Shown: positions 1-11,400, counted from the stretch's first letter. The stretch: DNA of 27,311 nt from Burkholderiales bacterium (GCA_016791285.1 JAEUMX010000288.1:1-27311); one strand, 5' to 3'. The notes: generated from the sequence alone by a model not told the origin. Translations and numbers: made by a program.

Positions 1-62
1 GCGACAGCGACGGCGACGGGTGCCAGCAGCAGTTGGACAACGAACAGCAAACGCGGGTCCAC
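1..62 (-). CDS. Possible N-terminal fragment of a membrane or exported protein, cut by window edge
   Basis: Reading the minus strand from a GTG at 62 to the window edge gives about 20 codons, beginning (M)DPRLLFVVQLLLAPVAVAV. This hydrophobic stretch resembles a signal peptide or first membrane helix. It lies just downstream of an intrinsic terminator on the same strand. No clear Shine-Dalgarno sequence is visible, and the rest of the gene is outside the window. It may be a chance reading frame, and no function can be given. Confidence 0.25.
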   Translation of the reverse strand, partial: MDPRLLFVVQLLLAPVAVAV

Positions 63-86
63 GGTGACAGACCTTCGGGGGCGGAG

Positions 87-117
87 AAAAAAGCGCCGCC
101 CAAGCATCCGGCGGCGC
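87..117 (-). terminator. Rho-independent terminator of the two-component operon
   Basis: On the minus strand an 8-bp GC stem (GCGCCGCC / GGCGGCGC, plus positions 110-117 and 93-100) encloses a 9-nt loop and is followed by six T residues (A-run 87-92 on the plus strand). It lies about 100 bp after the stop of the response regulator at 214, so it probably ends the kinase/regulator transcript. Confidence 0.85.
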
Positions 118-213
118 GCCTGTCTTCGGGCTTAGTGTGCACCTCGGTGGCCGACGAGGCACGGGAGAATCTCGCGCGATCCGCGGGAAAAACTCCCGGT
201 CGGGACGACCGTG

Positions 214-858
214 TTACTCGACGACCAGCCCGTAGCGCAGCGCGACGCGATGCAGGTCGACGGCGGTCGTGATGCCGAGCTTCTGCTTGATCTGGGTGGC
301 GTGATTTGCCACTGTCTTGGCACTCACGTAGAGCACTTCGGCGATCTGCTCCGCGGTTTTCCCAGCGGCCAGCAGACGGAAGATCTCGAACTCCCGCGGT
401 GTCAGCACGCTCAAGGGGTCGCGCTCGCCCGCCACGCTCTCCATGGCGAGCTGCTGCGCCATTTCCGCGGACAGGAAGCTGCGTCCGGCCGCGATCGCTC
501 GCACCGCCTCGACCAGCACCTCGGGGGCGCTCGTCTTCGTGACGTAGCCGCACGCGCCGGCCCGCATCGCCTGCTGCGCAAAGGCAGCGGTCTCGTGCAT
601 GCTGAAGACGAGGATGCGGGCCATCGGATGACGCCCGACGATGCGGCGGATCGCTTCCAGACCGCCCATGCCCGCCATGGAGAGATCCATCACGACGACG
701 TCGGGTTGGCGGTCGCCGAAGAGGCGATAGGCCTCGTCTCCGCTGGCGGCCTCGGCCACGACACGAATGCCCGACATCTGCTCCAGCAGCCGACGAAACC
801 CGGCGCGCACGATGGCGTGGTCGTCGACGAGCAGGACCGTGATCTCGGCCAGCGTCAT
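214..858 (-). CDS. NarL/FixJ-family response regulator (MoxX-like)
   Basis: The 214-residue protein has the standard two-domain layout of LuxR-type response regulators. A receiver domain lies at about residues 6-122, with the acidic pair D12/D13, phospho-acceptor D58 in VVVMD, and K104 in YVTK. A C-terminal LuxR helix-turn-helix lies at about 150-205 (LTPREFEIFRLLAAGKTAEQIA...SAKTVANH). It should act as a cytoplasmic transcription factor phosphorylated by the kinase encoded just upstream. The start was chosen at 858 because MTLAEITVLLVDDH begins a normal receiver, and this ATG overlaps the kinase stop codon (ATGA), indicating translational coupling. The frame continues upstream, but that part is out-of-frame kinase sequence. 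Target genes are not known; MoxX-like regulators control methanol or alcohol oxidation genes, but that link is inferred here. Confidence 0.9.
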   Translation of the reverse strand: MTLAEITVLLVDDHAIVRAGFRRLLEQMSGIRVVAEAASGDEAYRLFGDRQPDVVVMDLSMAGMGGLEAIRRIVGRHPMARILVFSMHETAAFAQQAMRAGACGYVTKTSAPEVLVEAVRAIAAGRSFLSAEMAQQLAMESVAGERDPLSVLTPREFEIFRLLAAGKTAEQIAEVLYVSAKTVANHATQIKQKLGITTAVDLHRVALRYGLVVE

Positions 859-2189
859 CACACGCTCTCCATCTCGGCGAGCGGCAGCTCGACGGTCAGC
901 GTAACGCCGTGGTCGCGGCGGCTCGCGATGCGCATGACCCCGCCCAGCGACTCCACGCGCTCGAACATGCCCGGAAGTCCGAAGCCGCCATCGTGCAGGT
1001 CGCGCTCCATGCCGATGCCGTCGTCCTGCACCTCCACGGTGAGGGTAGCGCCCCGGTGCACGCGGACTTCGATGCGGCGCGCGCGGGCGTGACGCGCGGC
1101 ATTGGTGAGCGCTTCCTGCACGACCCGGTACACCGTGATGTTGAGCGCTTCGCCGACCTGATCCAGCGAGCCGCCGATCGTGAGCTCGCAGACGGTGCCC
1201 GGATTGCGCTGGCGCCAGACATTCACCAGTTCGCGCAGCGCTTCCTCGAGACCGAGACTGTCCAGGGTTTCCGCATGCAGCCGCTGCAGCATGCTGCGGA
1301 CGAGGTCCATGATGTGGCGGGTGACGCCCACGATCGCCTCGGCGCTCTCGCGCGGCGCGGGCTTGCCGGCCTTGGCCGCGTTCAGGATCGCAGCACCGTC
1401 CATGAGGATGCCGGTGAGGCACTGTCCCAGCTCATCGTGCAGTTCGCGCGCGAGGCTGCGTCGTTCCTCCTCCTGCACCTTGATCAGCTGCTGTGCGAGC
1501 CGCCGGTTCTGGTTCACGCTCGCCTGCAGATTGTCCATCATGCGGTTGAATGTCGAGGCGATGCGTGACAGTTCTGGCAGCGTGAGCGGCGGCATCCGCG
1601 TGGCGAGATTGCCCCGTTCGATCTGGTTCAGCGCGCCGAGGATCTTGGTCACCGGCGCAAGCGCACGCCCGACCACCCAGTACACGAGTGCGTTCGTCAC
1701 GAGGAAGATCACCGCCGCGAGCTGCATGAGGCCTGTTGCGTCCTTCCACACCTCATCCACCTCGAAGGAGGGATCCGGTTTGACCACCAGCGTGCCGGCC
1801 GTCTTGCCGTGGATCGAGACCGTGCGGCGAATCGGCGCCACGCCGCGGCCGAGCGCCCCGACCAGGTTCGCGAACCAGCCAGGGGCGGACGACGCGGACG
1901 CCACGCCCGGTTGGTTCGACTCCAGGGTGCGACCCTGGAGATCGTAGAACTCGATACTCAAGTGACGTACTTCGCCCAACGCGGCGAGATCGAATCGCGG
2001 CGCACCGGCATTGGCCAGCGTGGCGCGTGCGAGCTCCGCATCGAGAAAATGCAGCGCCAGGTTCGCGGTCGATTCGATCTCCGCCTGCACGTCGCGCTGC
2101 GCTTCGCGCACGAGGAATACGCTGCTCGCCAGGAAGATGAGCGCGAGCACGACGGTAATCACCAGGTTGAGGCGGAGCTTCAAGCTCAT
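858..2189 (-). CDS. Membrane sensor histidine kinase, MoxY/NarX-like (HisKA_3)
   Basis: This 443-residue protein is a complete inner-membrane sensor kinase. TM1 spans about residues 8-27 and TM2 about 153-173. Between them is a periplasmic domain of roughly 125 residues whose beginning (VREAQRDVQAEIESTANLALHFLD) resembles the LapD/MoxY N-terminal sensor family. A HAMP region (about 174-228) is followed by a HisKA_3 dimerisation domain with the phospho-acceptor H251 in LARELHDELGQ, then a HATPase domain with the N-box QEALTNAARHA (N363), DDGIGM and GGFGLPGM. All catalytic boxes look intact. It is co-transcribed with the LuxR-type regulator, overlapping it by 1 bp. The ligand is unknown; the MoxY resemblance and the alcohol-oxidation genes elsewhere in the window suggest, but do not prove, a role in sensing one-carbon or alcohol metabolism. 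Confidence 0.88.
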   Translation of the reverse strand: MSLKLRLNLVITVVLALIFLASSVFLVREAQRDVQAEIESTANLALHFLDAELARATLANAGAPRFDLAALGEVRHLSIEFYDLQGRTLESNQPGVASASSAPGWFANLVGALGRGVAPIRRTVSIHGKTAGTLVVKPDPSFEVDEVWKDATGLMQLAAVIFLVTNALVYWVVGRALAPVTKILGALNQIERGNLATRMPPLTLPELSRIASTFNRMMDNLQASVNQNRRLAQQLIKVQEEERRSLARELHDELGQCLTGILMDGAAILNAAKAGKPAPRESAEAIVGVTRHIMDLVRSMLQRLHAETLDSLGLEEALRELVNVWRQRNPGTVCELTIGGSLDQVGEALNITVYRVVQEALTNAARHARARRIEVRVHRGATLTVEVQDDGIGMERDLHDGGFGLPGMFERVESLGGVMRIASRRDHGVTLTVELPLAEMESV

Positions 2190-2227
2190 CGCGGGACCGC
2201 CGCGCGAACGGCGCTTGTTTGCGTTCG

Positions 2228-2279
2228 ATTATAGGGCGGTTTTGCCCCACCTCGCGGCCATCTGGTTCCAGTGAACCAG
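2228..2279 (-). promoter_or_regulatory. Probable promoter (-10 TATAAT) with 18-bp operator-like palindrome upstream of the MoxY-like kinase
   Basis: The minus strand carries a perfect TATAAT at 2228-2233, 39 bp before the kinase start. No good -35 hexamer lies 16-18 bp upstream. Instead there is a perfect inverted repeat at 2262-2279, CTGGTTC-CAGT-GAACCAG. It would be centred about 49-50 bp upstream of the likely transcription start, a position usual for an activator. A NarL-type regulator such as the adjacent one could bind it, which would make the operon autoregulated (inference). Confidence 0.5.
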
Positions 2280-2355
2280 CACCTGGCTGCGAGGAACCAC
2301 TGCGCGGTGCGGGGCCATTCCCGCACACCCTCTTGGCCGTCACGCCGAATCGCTG

Positions 2356-2388
2356 AAAAAACAAAGGCCGGACCTATGCGGCCCGGCC
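2356..2388 (-). terminator. Rho-independent terminator of the RND efflux operon
   Basis: On the minus strand a 9-bp stem with one mismatch (2380-2388 pairing with 2366-2374, loop TATGC-like) precedes a T-rich tract (A-rich 2356-2365 on the plus strand). It lies about 80 bp beyond the stop of the outer-membrane factor gene. Apart from this terminator and the kinase promoter, 2190-2469 holds no gene that can be supported. Confidence 0.8.
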
Positions 2389-2469
2389 CGAACGTTCAGC
2401 CCTAGACGAAGCTTGAACAATGGCGAGGGGCATCGTGCGCAATCGCCGTGCCACGCGCCGTGCCCGTCC

Positions 2470-3906
2470 TCACGGCAGGAGGTTCGCGGACTTGGGGAGT
2501 TCGGACGCGTCCCAGCCGCCGCCCAAGGCCTTCACCAGCAGTACGCTCGCGGTCAGCCGCTGACCGAGGATGCCGACCGAGGTCCGCTCGTTGTTGAGCG
2601 CCACGGTTTGGACCGCGACCACGTTCAGGTAGCTGACGATGCCCGCCTTGTACTGGTTCAGGGTGAGCTCCACCGATTGGCGCGCGGCCGCCACGGCCTC
2701 GGCCTGCACGGCGGCTTCTTCCTCCAGGATGCGCAGGGCGGCGAGGTTGTCCTCGACTTCCTGGAATCCGGCAAGCACTGTCTGGCGATAGGCTGCGACG
2801 TCGCCGTCATAGAGTGCACGCGCCTGGGCGGTGACGCCGCTGCGCAGACCGCCGTCGAACAGGACCTGGGCGAGGGCGGCGCCGACCGACCAGTAGCGGC
2901 TCGGCACCGAGAGCCAGGTCGCACTGTCGGTACTGCGGAAGCCGCCGGCGGCGGAGAGCGTGAGGGTCGGGTAGAAGGCGGCGATGGCGACACCGATCTG
3001 CGCGTTCGCCGCCGCCACCGAACGCTCCGCGGCGGCGATGTCGGGACGGCGTTCGAGCAGCTCGGATGGCACGCCGGCCGGGATTCTTGGCGGCACGACC
3101 GCGAGCGGTGCCAGCGCGATCGAGAACCTCTCCGGCGGTTCGCCCATGAGCACGGCGATCGAATGCTCGAGCGCGGAGCGCTGCACCCCGATCTCGATGG
3201 CCTGGGCCTGGGTGCTCTTGAGCTGGGTCAGCGCCTGGACAACATCGACCTTCGCCGCCACGCCGGCAGCGTAGCGATTCCGCGTGAGCTCGAGCGAGCG
3301 CTCGTAGGCCGCCACGGTATCGTCGAGGAGCTTCTTCTGCGCGTCGGCGATCCGCAGCAGGAAGTAATTCTGCGCGAGCGTCGCCTGTGCCGACAGCCGC
3401 GCCGATTCGAGACTGGCTGCACTCGCCTGGGCGCCTGCTTCGCTCGACTCGACGGCACGCCGCACGCTGCCCCACAGGTCGGGTTCCCAGCTCGCGTTCA
3501 CGGGGAGGTTGTAGGTGGTCACCGGCCGCGTCGTGCTCGGCGCGTTGGGCAGGTTCGGCGACTGGCTGCGAACGGTCGAAACGCCGCCGCTGAGGGTCGG
3601 GAAGTAGCCCGCCCGCGCCTGCTGGACCAGGGCCTGGGCGCCTCGAAACTGCGCCTCGGCGGCCAGGATGTTCTGGTTCGAGATGTTGACCCGCTCGATG
3701 AGCGCGTCAAGCTCCGGATCGCCGAAGATCTCCCACCATTTGCCCCGGCTCAGGTCGTCGCGGGGTTGCGCCGGCTTCCAGGCGCCGGCCTCCTTGTAGC
3801 CGTCCGGTGTCGGCGCGGAGGGGCGAACGTAGTCGGGACCGACCGTGCAACCGGGCAGCAGCAACGCCGCGGTGGTCAGCCAGGCGAGCCATTGCGGGCG
3901 ATTCAT
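2470..3906 (-). CDS. RND efflux outer-membrane factor lipoprotein (NodT/OprM/OpmB family)
   Basis: The 478-residue protein is the TolC-like exit duct of a tripartite drug efflux pump. It begins with a lipoprotein signal whose lipobox is LLLPGC, giving acylated C20. The conserved family start [10 protein letters not shown] follows, then PDLWGSVRR and a second half repeating the same layout ([33 protein letters not shown]), as expected of two OEP repeats. The length is normal for OprM/NodT proteins. The start at 3906 overlaps the stop of the upstream mdtC-like gene by 4 bp (ATGA). Having the OMF as the last gene after two RND genes matches the MuxABC-OpmB arrangement of Pseudomonas, unlike E. 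coli mdtABC, which uses unlinked TolC. Confidence 0.93.
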   Translation of the reverse strand: MNRPQWLAWLTTAALLLPGCTVGPDYVRPSAPTPDGYKEAGAWKPAQPRDDLSRGKWWEIFGDPELDALIERVNISNQNILAAEAQFRGAQALVQQARAGYFPTLSGGVSTVRSQSPNLPNAPSTTRPVTTYNLPVNASWEPDLWGSVRRAVESSEAGAQASAASLESARLSAQATLAQNYFLLRIADAQKKLLDDTVAAYERSLELTRNRYAAGVAAKVDVVQALTQLKSTQAQAIEIGVQRSALEHSIAVLMGEPPERFSIALAPLAVVPPRIPAGVPSELLERRPDIAAAERSVAAANAQIGVAIAAFYPTLTLSAAGGFRSTDSATWLSVPSRYWSVGAALAQVLFDGGLRSGVTAQARALYDGDVAAYRQTVLAGFQEVEDNLAALRILEEEAAVQAEAVAAARQSVELTLNQYKAGIVSYLNVVAVQTVALNNERTSVGILGQRLTASVLLVKALGGGWDASELPKSANLLP

Positions 3907-6900
3907 CGCGCGGCTCCGTGCGCGGGGCCCGGGCGCTGCCGCCACAGGCGCTGGCCCCACAGCCGGAAACGGTCGAGGTAGAGGTAGACCACCGGGGTCG
4001 TGTAGAGCGTCAGGATCTGGCTCACGATCAGGCCGCCGACGATGGCGATGCCGAGCGGGCGCCGCAGCTCCGCGCCGTCGCCGCTGCCGAGCGCGAGCGG
4101 CAGCGCGCCGAGCAGGGCGGCCAGAGTCGTCATCATGATCGGGCGAAAGCGCAGCAGGCAGGCCTCGAAGATCGCCTGCTCCGGATGCTTGCCCTGTTCG
4201 CGCTCGGCACCGAGCGCGAAGTCGACCATCATGATGGCGTTCTTCTTCACCAGACCGATCAGCAGGAAGACGCCGATCAGCGCGATCACGCTGAACTCCG
4301 TCCCGGTCAGCAGCAGCGCGAGCAGCGCGCCGACCCCGGCCGAGGGCAGCGTCGACAGGATGGTCAGCGGATGCACGAGGCTTTCGTAGAGAACGCCGAG
4401 CACGATATAGACGGCGACGAGCGCGGCGACGATGAGCCACGGCTGGGCATCGACCGATTGCTGGAACACCTTGCCCGTGGCCTGCTGGCTGCCCTGAATC
4501 GTCGTCGGCAGGCCGATGCGCGCGGTCGTGGCATCGATCGCCTGCACGGCCTGCGAGAGCGCAACCCCCGGGGCGAGATTGAAGGATATGGTGGTCGCCG
4601 CGAACTGTGCCTGGTGGTTGACGGCAAGCGGCGCGGTCGCGAGTTCATAGCGGGCGAACGCCGAGAGCGGCACCAGCACGCCGGACGTGGCGCGGGCATA
4701 GATCCCCGCCAGCGCGTCGGGACCCTGGGCATACTGCGGTGCCACTTCCATCACCACCCGATACTGGTTGCGCGTCGAATAGATGGTCGATACCTGCGAC
4801 TGGCCGAACGCATTGCCGAGCGCGGAGGCGATCGCATCGGCCGTCACGCCCATGCGCGCGGCGGTCGGGCGGTCGATGACGAGCGCGGTCTCGAGGCCGC
4901 GCACCTCCTGGTCGGAATCGACGTCGGTGAGCTCCGGAACGCTCTGCAGGGCGTCCTGCAGCTTGAGCGTCCAGGTCCGAAGCTGCGGCACGTCGTCGCC
5001 CTGAAGGGTGTATTGAAAGGTGCCGCTCGACTGCCGCCCGCCGGCGCGGACGTCCTGCATCGGCCTGAGGAAGAGTCGCGCGCCCGGCTGATTGGCAAGC
5101 CGTGCACGCAGGCGCTCGATCACCTGCTCGGAGGATTCGCGACGCTGCGCGAGCGGCTTCAGCTGCACGAACATCATGCCGGCGTTGCGCTGTCCGCCGC
5201 CCGTGAAGGCGGTCACGTTCTGCACCGCGGGGTCTGCGTGCACGATCTCGACGAAGTCCGCCACCTTCTGGCGCATCGCCTGGAACGAGATGCTCTGGTC
5301 GGCGCGGATCCAGCCCATGAGTCGCCCGGTGTCCTGCTGCGGGATGAAGCCCTTGGGGATCGCGACATACAGGTACACGTTCAGGGCGATGGTCGCCGCG
5401 AGCAGCAGCATCATGAAGCGGCCGTGGCGCAGCGACCACGCGAGGCTCGCGCGGTAGCCGGCGAGCAGCCACTCGAAGACGCGTTCGCCGGCGCGGTAGA
5501 ACGGACCGCGCGCCCGGTCCCGTCCGGGGGTGAGCAGCCGCGCGCACATCATCGGAGTGGCGGTCAGCGAGACCACCAGCGAAACCAGCACCGCCGCCGA
5601 CAGCGTGACCGCGAACTCCCGAAAGAGCCGGCCCACGATGCCGCCCATGAACAGCAACGGAATGAAGACGGCGACCAGCGACACGCTCATCGACAGGACG
5701 GTGAAGCCGACCTCGCGCGTGCCGATCAGTGCCGCCCGCGCCGGACTCGCTCCGGACTCGACGTGCCGCGAGACGTTCTCCAGCACGACGATGGCATCGT
5801 CGACGACGAAGCCCGCGGCCACGATCAGGGCCATCAGCGACAGATTGTTGAGGCTGAAGCCGGCGAGGTACATCACCGCGAAGGTCGCGATCAGCGACAC
5901 CGGCACGGCCACCGTCGGGATCAGCGTCGCGCGCACATTGCGCAGAAACACGAACACGACCGCGACGACGAGCCCGATCGCGATCGCGAGGGTGCGTTCG
6001 ACTTCGCGCAGCGAGGCGCGGATGGTCGAAGTGCGCTCCATCATGAGATCGAGGTCGATCGCGGCGGGAATCGATGCGTGCAGGAAGGGCAGGAGCTCGC
6101 TTACCCGTTCCACCGTCTCGATGATGTTGGCGCCGGGCTCGCGCGAGATCTGGAGGATCACCGCGGGCTTGCCGTTCGCGAGGCCGGCATTGCGCACGTC
6201 CTGCACCGAGTCGATCACCTCGGCGACGTCGGCAAGCCGCACCGGCGCGCCGTTGCGATAGGCGATCACCAGCGGCCGGTACTGTGCCGCCGTCGTCGCC
6301 TGGTCGTTGGCGTAGATCGACCACTGGCGCTCGCCATCCTCGAGGAAACCCTTGGGGCGATTGGCGTTGGCGGCCGCGAGCGCGGCGCGCACCTCGTCCA
6401 AGCCGATGCCGTGATGATTCAGCGCGGTCGGGTTGAGCTCGACGCGCACCGCCGGCAGCGAGCTGCCACCGACGCTCACCTGGCCGACGCCCTCGATTTG
6501 CGAGAGCTTCTGCGCCAGCACCGTGGATGCGACATCGTAGATCTGGCCGGGCGTGTAGAGATCGGAGGTGAGCGCCAGCACCATGATCGGCGCATCGGCG
6601 GGATTCATCTTGCGGTAGGTCGGATTGTTCGGCAGGCTCGTGGGAAGCTGCGCGCGTGCGGCGTTGATCGCGGCCTGCACGTCGTTCGCGGCGCTGTCGA
6701 TGTCGCGTCCCAGGTCGAACTGCAGCGTGATGCGGGTGCTGCCCTGGGTCGACCACGAAGTGATCTCGTTGATGCCCGCGATGCGGCCCAACTGGCGCTC
6801 GAGCGGTGTGGCCACCGTCCCGGCCATGACCTCGGGGCTCGCGCCGGGCAGCGCAGCCGTCACCGAGATGGTCGGGAATTCGACCTGCGGCAGCGGCGCC

Positions 6901-7001
6901 ACCGGCAGCAGCAGATAGCCGACCGCGCCGGAGATGACGAGCGCCAGCATCAGCAGCGTGGTCGCCACCGGCCGGTCGATGAAGGGGGCGGACAGGTTCA
7001 T
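3903..7001 (-). CDS. mdtC: RND multidrug efflux transporter subunit, MdtC/MuxC-like
   Basis: This 1032-residue protein is an inner-membrane, proton-driven HAE1-type RND transporter, the second of two in the operon. The N terminus ([39 protein letters not shown]) and the segments [12 protein letters not shown] and [17 protein letters not shown] align by eye with MdtC. The TM4 proton-relay pair D401/D402 is present in [10 protein letters not shown]. Length and the internal repeat (two six-helix halves, each with a large periplasmic loop) are normal. In E. coli MdtB and MdtC form a B2C heterotrimer that exports bile salts, novobiocin and similar compounds; the substrate here is not known. It overlaps mdtB by 4 bp upstream and the outer-membrane factor by 4 bp downstream. 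Confidence 0.94.
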   Translation of the reverse strand: MNLSAPFIDRPVATTLLMLALVISGAVGYLLLPVAPLPQVEFPTISVTAALPGASPEVMAGTVATPLERQLGRIAGINEITSWSTQGSTRITLQFDLGRDIDSAANDVQAAINAARAQLPTSLPNNPTYRKMNPADAPIMVLALTSDLYTPGQIYDVASTVLAQKLSQIEGVGQVSVGGSSLPAVRVELNPTALNHHGIGLDEVRAALAAANANRPKGFLEDGERQWSIYANDQATTAAQYRPLVIAYRNGAPVRLADVAEVIDSVQDVRNAGLANGKPAVILQISREPGANIIETVERVSELLPFLHASIPAAIDLDLMMERTSTIRASLREVERTLAIAIGLVVAVVFVFLRNVRATLIPTVAVPVSLIATFAVMYLAGFSLNNLSLMALIVAAGFVVDDAIVVLENVSRHVESGASPARAALIGTREVGFTVLSMSVSLVAVFIPLLFMGGIVGRLFREFAVTLSAAVLVSLVVSLTATPMMCARLLTPGRDRARGPFYRAGERVFEWLLAGYRASLAWSLRHGRFMMLLLAATIALNVYLYVAIPKGFIPQQDTGRLMGWIRADQSISFQAMRQKVADFVEIVHADPAVQNVTAFTGGGQRNAGMMFVQLKPLAQRRESSEQVIERLRARLANQPGARLFLRPMQDVRAGGRQSSGTFQYTLQGDDVPQLRTWTLKLQDALQSVPELTDVDSDQEVRGLETALVIDRPTAARMGVTADAIASALGNAFGQSQVSTIYSTRNQYRVVMEVAPQYAQGPDALAGIYARATSGVLVPLSAFARYELATAPLAVNHQAQFAATTISFNLAPGVALSQAVQAIDATTARIGLPTTIQGSQQATGKVFQQSVDAQPWLIVAALVAVYIVLGVLYESLVHPLTILSTLPSAGVGALLALLLTGTEFSVIALIGVFLLIGLVKKNAIMMVDFALGAEREQGKHPEQAIFEACLLRFRPIMMTTLAALLGALPLALGSGDGAELRRPLGIAIVGGLIVSQILTLYTTPVVYLYLDRFRLWGQRLWRQRPGPAHGAAR

Positions 7002-10000
7002 GGCTGGCGCACGCCGAGCGCCGGTCCCAACGGTTTCGGCGCGGCCGGTGGCTGCACGTGGCGGGCCATGCGGTCGAATGCGAGGTAGATCACGGGTGTG
7101 GTGAAGAGGGTCAGCACCTGGCTCACGATCAGGCCGCCCACCAGAGTCAGCCCGAGCGGATGGCGCAGTTCCGAGCCCACGCCGGTCCCGAGCATGAGCG
7201 GCAATGCGCCCAGCAGGGCGGCGAGCGTGGTCATGAGGATCGGCCGAAAGCGCAGCAGGCACGCCTGGTAGATCGCCTCGCGCGCGGTGAGCCCGGCGGT
7301 GCGCTCCGCCTCCAGCGCGAAGTCGATCATCATGATCGCGTTCTTCTTCACCAGCCCGATCAGCAGGATGATGCCGATGATCGCGATCATGCCGAGCGGG
7401 CTGCCCGCGAGCATGAGGGCCAGCAGCGCCCCGACGGCGGCCGAGGGCAGCGTCGACAGGATCGTGATCGGGTGGACATAGCTTTCGTACAGCACGCCGA
7501 GCACGATGTACATGACCACGATCGCGGCGAGGATGAGCAGCAGTTGATTCGTGAGCGAGGCGCGGAAGGCGAGCGCGGCGCCCTGGAAGCTGGTGAGGAC
7601 ACTGGGCGGCAGGCCGATCTCGCGCGCGGCGGCTTCGATCGCCGATACGGCGGCGCCCAGCGATGCGCCGGGTGCGAGGTTGAAGGAGATGGTCGCGGCG
7701 GGAAACTGGCCGATGTGACTGATCGCGAGCGGGGCGGAACCGACCGTCACGCGCGTGAGCGCATCGAGCGGTACCTTGGCACCGGAGGAGGACGTCACGT
7801 AGATGTCCTTGATCGCTTCCGGTCCGCTGCGAAATTCCGGCTTCACTTCGAGCACCACGCGGTACTGCGTGGCCTGGGTGAAGATGGTCGAGACCAGTCG
7901 CTGGCCGAACGCGTCGTACAGTGCATTCGAGATCGTGGCCGGCGTGATGCCGAGGCGGCCTGCGGTGTCGCGGTCGATGTCGACGTAGACCTGCAGGCCG
8001 GCGTCCTGCAGATCGCTCGCCACGTCGGTGATCTGCGGCAGGCGCTTGAGCGCGTCGGTCAGGCGCGGCACCCAGGTGGCGAGCGTCTGGCGATCCGACG
8101 ACTCGAGCGTGAACTGATACTGCGTGCGGCTCACGCGGTCCTCGATGGTGAGATCCTGCACCGGCTGCATGTAGAGGGTGATGCCCTCGACCTTTGCCAG
8201 CTCGGGCTGCAGGCGCCGGATCACCTCGCTTGCGCTCACGCCGCGCTCGGCCAGCGGCTTCAGGTTGATCAGCATCCGCCCGCTGTTGAGCGTGGCATTG
8301 GTGCCGTCCACCCCGATGAACGAGGACAGGCTCGCCACCGCCGGGTCGCGCAGGACGACGCGCGCGAGCGCCTGCTGCCGCTCTCCCATCGCCGGGAAGG
8401 ACACCGTTTGCGACGCCTCCGAGATACCCTGGATCACGCCCGTGTCCTGCACCGGGAAGAAGCCTTTCGGCACGAGGAGGTAGAGCACGACGGTCAGCAC
8501 GAGGGTGCCGATCGCCACCGCGAGCGTCGCGCCCTGGCGCTCGAGCACCCACGCGAGCATGCGGCCGTAGCGCGCGATCACCGCGTCGAAGAACCGCCCG
8601 GTCGCAACGTAGAAACGGCCCTGCTCGGACGGCGCCGCGCGGTGCAGCAGCTTGGCGCACATCATGGGCGTGAGCGTGAGCGACACCACCGCCGAGATCA
8701 GGATCGCCACCGCGAGCGTGATGGCGAATTCGCGGAAGAGCCGTCCGACGACATCGCCCATGAAGAGCAGCGGGATCAGCACCGCGATGAGCGACAGCGT
8801 GAGCGAGATGATGGTGAAGGCGATTTGCCGCGAACCCTTCAAGGCCGCTTCGAGCGGCGTGTCGCCGCGCTCGATGTAGCGGGCGATGTTCTCGATCACC
8901 ACGATCGCGTCGTCGACCACGAACCCGGTCGCGACCACCAGCGCCATCAGGGTGAGGTTGTTGATCGAGAATCCCGCGAGGTACATGAAGCCGAACGTGC
9001 CGACCAGCGACAGCGGCACCGCGACGCTCGGAATGATGGTGGCCGCGAGATTGCGCAGGAACAGGAAGATCACCGTGACCACCAGCGCCACCGCCAGCAG
9101 GAGCTCGATCTGCACGTCCCGCACCGAGGCGCGGATGGTGATGGTGCGATCGGTCAGCAGCGCGACCTCGACCGCGGCGGGCAGCGACGCCTGCAGTTGC
9201 GGCAGCAGGTGTTTCACGCGGTCGACCACCTCGATCACGTTGGCGCCCGGCTGGCGCTGGATGTTGAGGATGATCGCCGGCACCTCGTTCATCCACGCCG
9301 CGAGCCGCGCGTTCTCGGCGTCCTCGATCACGTCGGCGACGTCGGCGAGAAAGATCGGCGCGCCGTTGCGATAGGCGATCACGATGCTCTTGTACTCGGC
9401 GGCGGATCGCAACTGATCGTTGGCATCGATGATGTAGCTGCGCTGCGCGCCGTCGAAGCTGCCCTTCGCCTTGTTCACGTTCGCCGCGGCAATCGCGGTG
9501 CGCACGTCCTCCAGCGCGAGACCTTGCGCGGCGAGCGCTTTCGGATTCGCCTGCACGCGCACGGCGGGGCGCTGGCCGCCGGACAAGGTCACCAGCCCGA
9601 CGCCCGACACCTGGGACAGCTTCTGCGCGAGTCGGGTGTCGGCGAGGTTCTGCACCTCCGGCAGCGGCAGCGTCTTCGACGTCAGGCCCAGCGTGAGGAT
9701 CGGCGCATCGGCCGGGTTCACCTTGCTGTAGATCGGCGGGGCCGGCAGATCGGCCGGCATGAGGTTGGAGGCGGCATTGATCGCGGCCTGCACGCCCTGC
9801 TCGGCGACATCGAGGCTCAGGTCGAGGTTGAACTGGAGGGTGATGACGGACGCGCCACCGGAACTGGTGGACGACATCTGGCGCAGACCCGGAATCTGCC
9901 CGAACTGTCGCTCGAGCGGCGCGGTGACCAGCGAAGTCATGACCTCGGGGCTCGCGCCGGGATAGAAGGTCACGACCTGGATCGTCGGGTAGTCGACCTC

Positions 10001-10114
10001 GGGCAAGGCGGACAGCGGCAGCAGGCGATAGGCGAAAATCCCCGAGAGCAGGATCGCCGCCATGAAGAGCGAGGTTGCTACCGGCCGCAGGATGAACGGC
10101 CGCGACGGGTTCAT
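6998..10114 (-). CDS. mdtB: RND multidrug efflux transporter subunit, MdtB/MuxB-like
   Basis: The 1038-residue protein is an HAE1-type RND transporter of the inner membrane. [53 protein letters not shown] is followed by the MdtB-like [12 protein letters not shown] region. TM4 carries the proton-relay aspartates D401/D402 ([17 protein letters not shown]). [13 protein letters not shown] and [24 protein letters not shown] are further family hallmarks. It is paralogous to the downstream mdtC-like gene, so the pump should be a hetero-oligomer. The ATGA overlap with the adaptor gene implies translational coupling. Confidence 0.94.
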   Translation of the reverse strand: MNPSRPFILRPVATSLFMAAILLSGIFAYRLLPLSALPEVDYPTIQVVTFYPGASPEVMTSLVTAPLERQFGQIPGLRQMSSTSSGGASVITLQFNLDLSLDVAEQGVQAAINAASNLMPADLPAPPIYSKVNPADAPILTLGLTSKTLPLPEVQNLADTRLAQKLSQVSGVGLVTLSGGQRPAVRVQANPKALAAQGLALEDVRTAIAAANVNKAKGSFDGAQRSYIIDANDQLRSAAEYKSIVIAYRNGAPIFLADVADVIEDAENARLAAWMNEVPAIILNIQRQPGANVIEVVDRVKHLLPQLQASLPAAVEVALLTDRTITIRASVRDVQIELLLAVALVVTVIFLFLRNLAATIIPSVAVPLSLVGTFGFMYLAGFSINNLTLMALVVATGFVVDDAIVVIENIARYIERGDTPLEAALKGSRQIAFTIISLTLSLIAVLIPLLFMGDVVGRLFREFAITLAVAILISAVVSLTLTPMMCAKLLHRAAPSEQGRFYVATGRFFDAVIARYGRMLAWVLERQGATLAVAIGTLVLTVVLYLLVPKGFFPVQDTGVIQGISEASQTVSFPAMGERQQALARVVLRDPAVASLSSFIGVDGTNATLNSGRMLINLKPLAERGVSASEVIRRLQPELAKVEGITLYMQPVQDLTIEDRVSRTQYQFTLESSDRQTLATWVPRLTDALKRLPQITDVASDLQDAGLQVYVDIDRDTAGRLGITPATISNALYDAFGQRLVSTIFTQATQYRVVLEVKPEFRSGPEAIKDIYVTSSSGAKVPLDALTRVTVGSAPLAISHIGQFPAATISFNLAPGASLGAAVSAIEAAAREIGLPPSVLTSFQGAALAFRASLTNQLLLILAAIVVMYIVLGVLYESYVHPITILSTLPSAAVGALLALMLAGSPLGMIAIIGIILLIGLVKKNAIMMIDFALEAERTAGLTAREAIYQACLLRFRPILMTTLAALLGALPLMLGTGVGSELRHPLGLTLVGGLIVSQVLTLFTTPVIYLAFDRMARHVQPPAAPKPLGPALGVRQP

Positions 10115-11400
10115 GGGGGGGCTGGCCGTCTCTGGCCGAGACGCGCGCTCGCTTCGGCGCCGGCGGGTGCGTCGCGCGTGCCGGCGCCGCGTTCGATCAG
10201 TTCCACCTTCGTGCCTTCCCGCAGCCGGTCCGCGCCATCGACGACCACCAGGTCACCGGGTGCGACGCCCGATTCCACCATCGCGTTGTCGCCCTCGATG
10301 GCGGCGAGCTTGACCGGCCGCAGTGCGACCGTGTGCTCGGGTGTGACGGCGTAGACGAACGTTCCCTGGCTGCCGCGCTGGATGGCGGCAGTGGGAATGG
10401 TGGTGACATCGCGCAGCGTGTCGAGCCGCATGCGCACGTTCACGAACTGGTTGGGGAAGAGCGCGCCGTCGGCGTTGGGAAACTCCGCCTTCAGCTTTAC
10501 CGTGCCGGTGGTGGGATCGATCTGGTTGTCGACGGTGAGCAGCACGCCCTGCGCGAGCCGGGCCTTCTTCTCGCGGTCGTAGGCCTCGACCGGCAGGCGA
10601 TCGCCGGAACCGAGCCGCTTCATCACGCTTGGCAGCTGGTCCTGCGGCAGCGTGAACACGACGGTGATGGGCTGCAGCTGCGTGATCACGACCAATCCGT
10701 TCGCGTCGGATGCGCGGACGATGTTGCCGGGATCGACCTGCCGCAGGCCGAGCCGGCCGCTGATCGGCGCCGTGACCCGGGCGTAGGTGAGCTGCAGCCG
10801 CGCGTTCTGCACCTGGGACTGGTCGACCTTGACCGCCCCTTCGTACTGGCGCACGAGCGAGGCTTGCGTATCGACCTGCTGCTTCGCGATGGAATCCTGC
10901 TCGTAGAGCGTGCGGTAGCGGTCGAGGTCGAGGCGGGCATTGGCGAGCAGCGCCTGATCGCGCGCGATCTGGCCTTCGGCCTGCGCCAGCTGTACCTGGA
11001 AGGGGCGCGGATCGATCTCGGCGAGCAGATCGCCCTCCTTGACGATCTGGCCTTCCTTGAACAGCACCCGCATCAGCTGGCCCTCGACGCGGCTTCTGAC
11101 GGTGGCCGTCTTGAGCGGCGTAACGGTGCCCAGGCCTTCGAGAAAGAGTTCGATATCGCCCGTCTTCGCGGCGGCCGCGACGATGGGTATCGGCCGGTCG
11201 GCGAAGCCAGGTCCGCCGCCCGGCGCGGCGGCTGGATCACGGGTGGTCGCAAGGTGCGTGTAGGCGACGTAGCCCACGCCGGCCAGCACCACCGCGAGCA
11301 GAGCCCACGCCCAGACTCGCCGCCGCGGCGCCGGCTCGCGCGCCGCGCGCAAGGGTGCGGCGGCAGCTTCCTGAATCTGTGGATCGGGGGTGATCTTCAT
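10111..11400 (-). CDS. mdtA: RND efflux periplasmic adaptor (membrane fusion protein), MdtA/MuxA-like
   Basis: This 429-residue adaptor links the inner-membrane RND subunits to the outer-membrane duct. A short cytoplasmic N terminus is followed by a single anchor helix (about residues 29-47) without a lipobox cysteine. Then come a barrel-sandwich/lipoyl half ([34 protein letters not shown]), an alpha-hairpin (about 130-200), the second lipoyl half ([20 protein letters not shown]), and beta-barrel and membrane-proximal domains ([31 protein letters not shown]). This layout is typical of MdtA. It is the first gene of the operon, and its stop overlaps the mdtB start. Confidence 0.93.
   Translation of the reverse strand: MKITPDPQIQEAAAAPLRAAREPAPRRRVWAWALLAVVLAGVGYVAYTHLATTRDPAAAPGGGPGFADRPIPIVAAAAKTGDIELFLEGLGTVTPLKTATVRSRVEGQLMRVLFKEGQIVKEGDLLAEIDPRPFQVQLAQAEGQIARDQALLANARLDLDRYRTLYEQDSIAKQQVDTQASLVRQYEGAVKVDQSQVQNARLQLTYARVTAPISGRLGLRQVDPGNIVRASDANGLVVITQLQPITVVFTLPQDQLPSVMKRLGSGDRLPVEAYDREKKARLAQGVLLTVDNQIDPTTGTVKLKAEFPNADGALFPNQFVNVRMRLDTLRDVTTIPTAAIQRGSQGTFVYAVTPEHTVALRPVKLAAIEGDNAMVESGVAPGDLVVVDGADRLREGTKVELIERGAGTRDAPAGAEASARLGQRRPAPP

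Noticed and set aside
33..272. 79-codon plus-strand frame at the left edge
   Set aside because: It runs through the terminator at 87-117 and into the response regulator on the opposite strand; Arg-rich, with no features of a real protein.
3807..7088. 1093-codon open frame on the plus strand opposite mdtC
   Set aside because: Its product is very rich in Arg, His, Gln and Asp with no domain or signal. This is the usual antisense shadow of a GC-rich membrane protein gene. The minus-strand mdtC reading is unambiguous.
7058..10354. 1098-codon open frame on the plus strand opposite mdtB
   Set aside because: Same composition and origin as the previous shadow. It runs across the mdtB/mdtA junction and has no recognisable domain.
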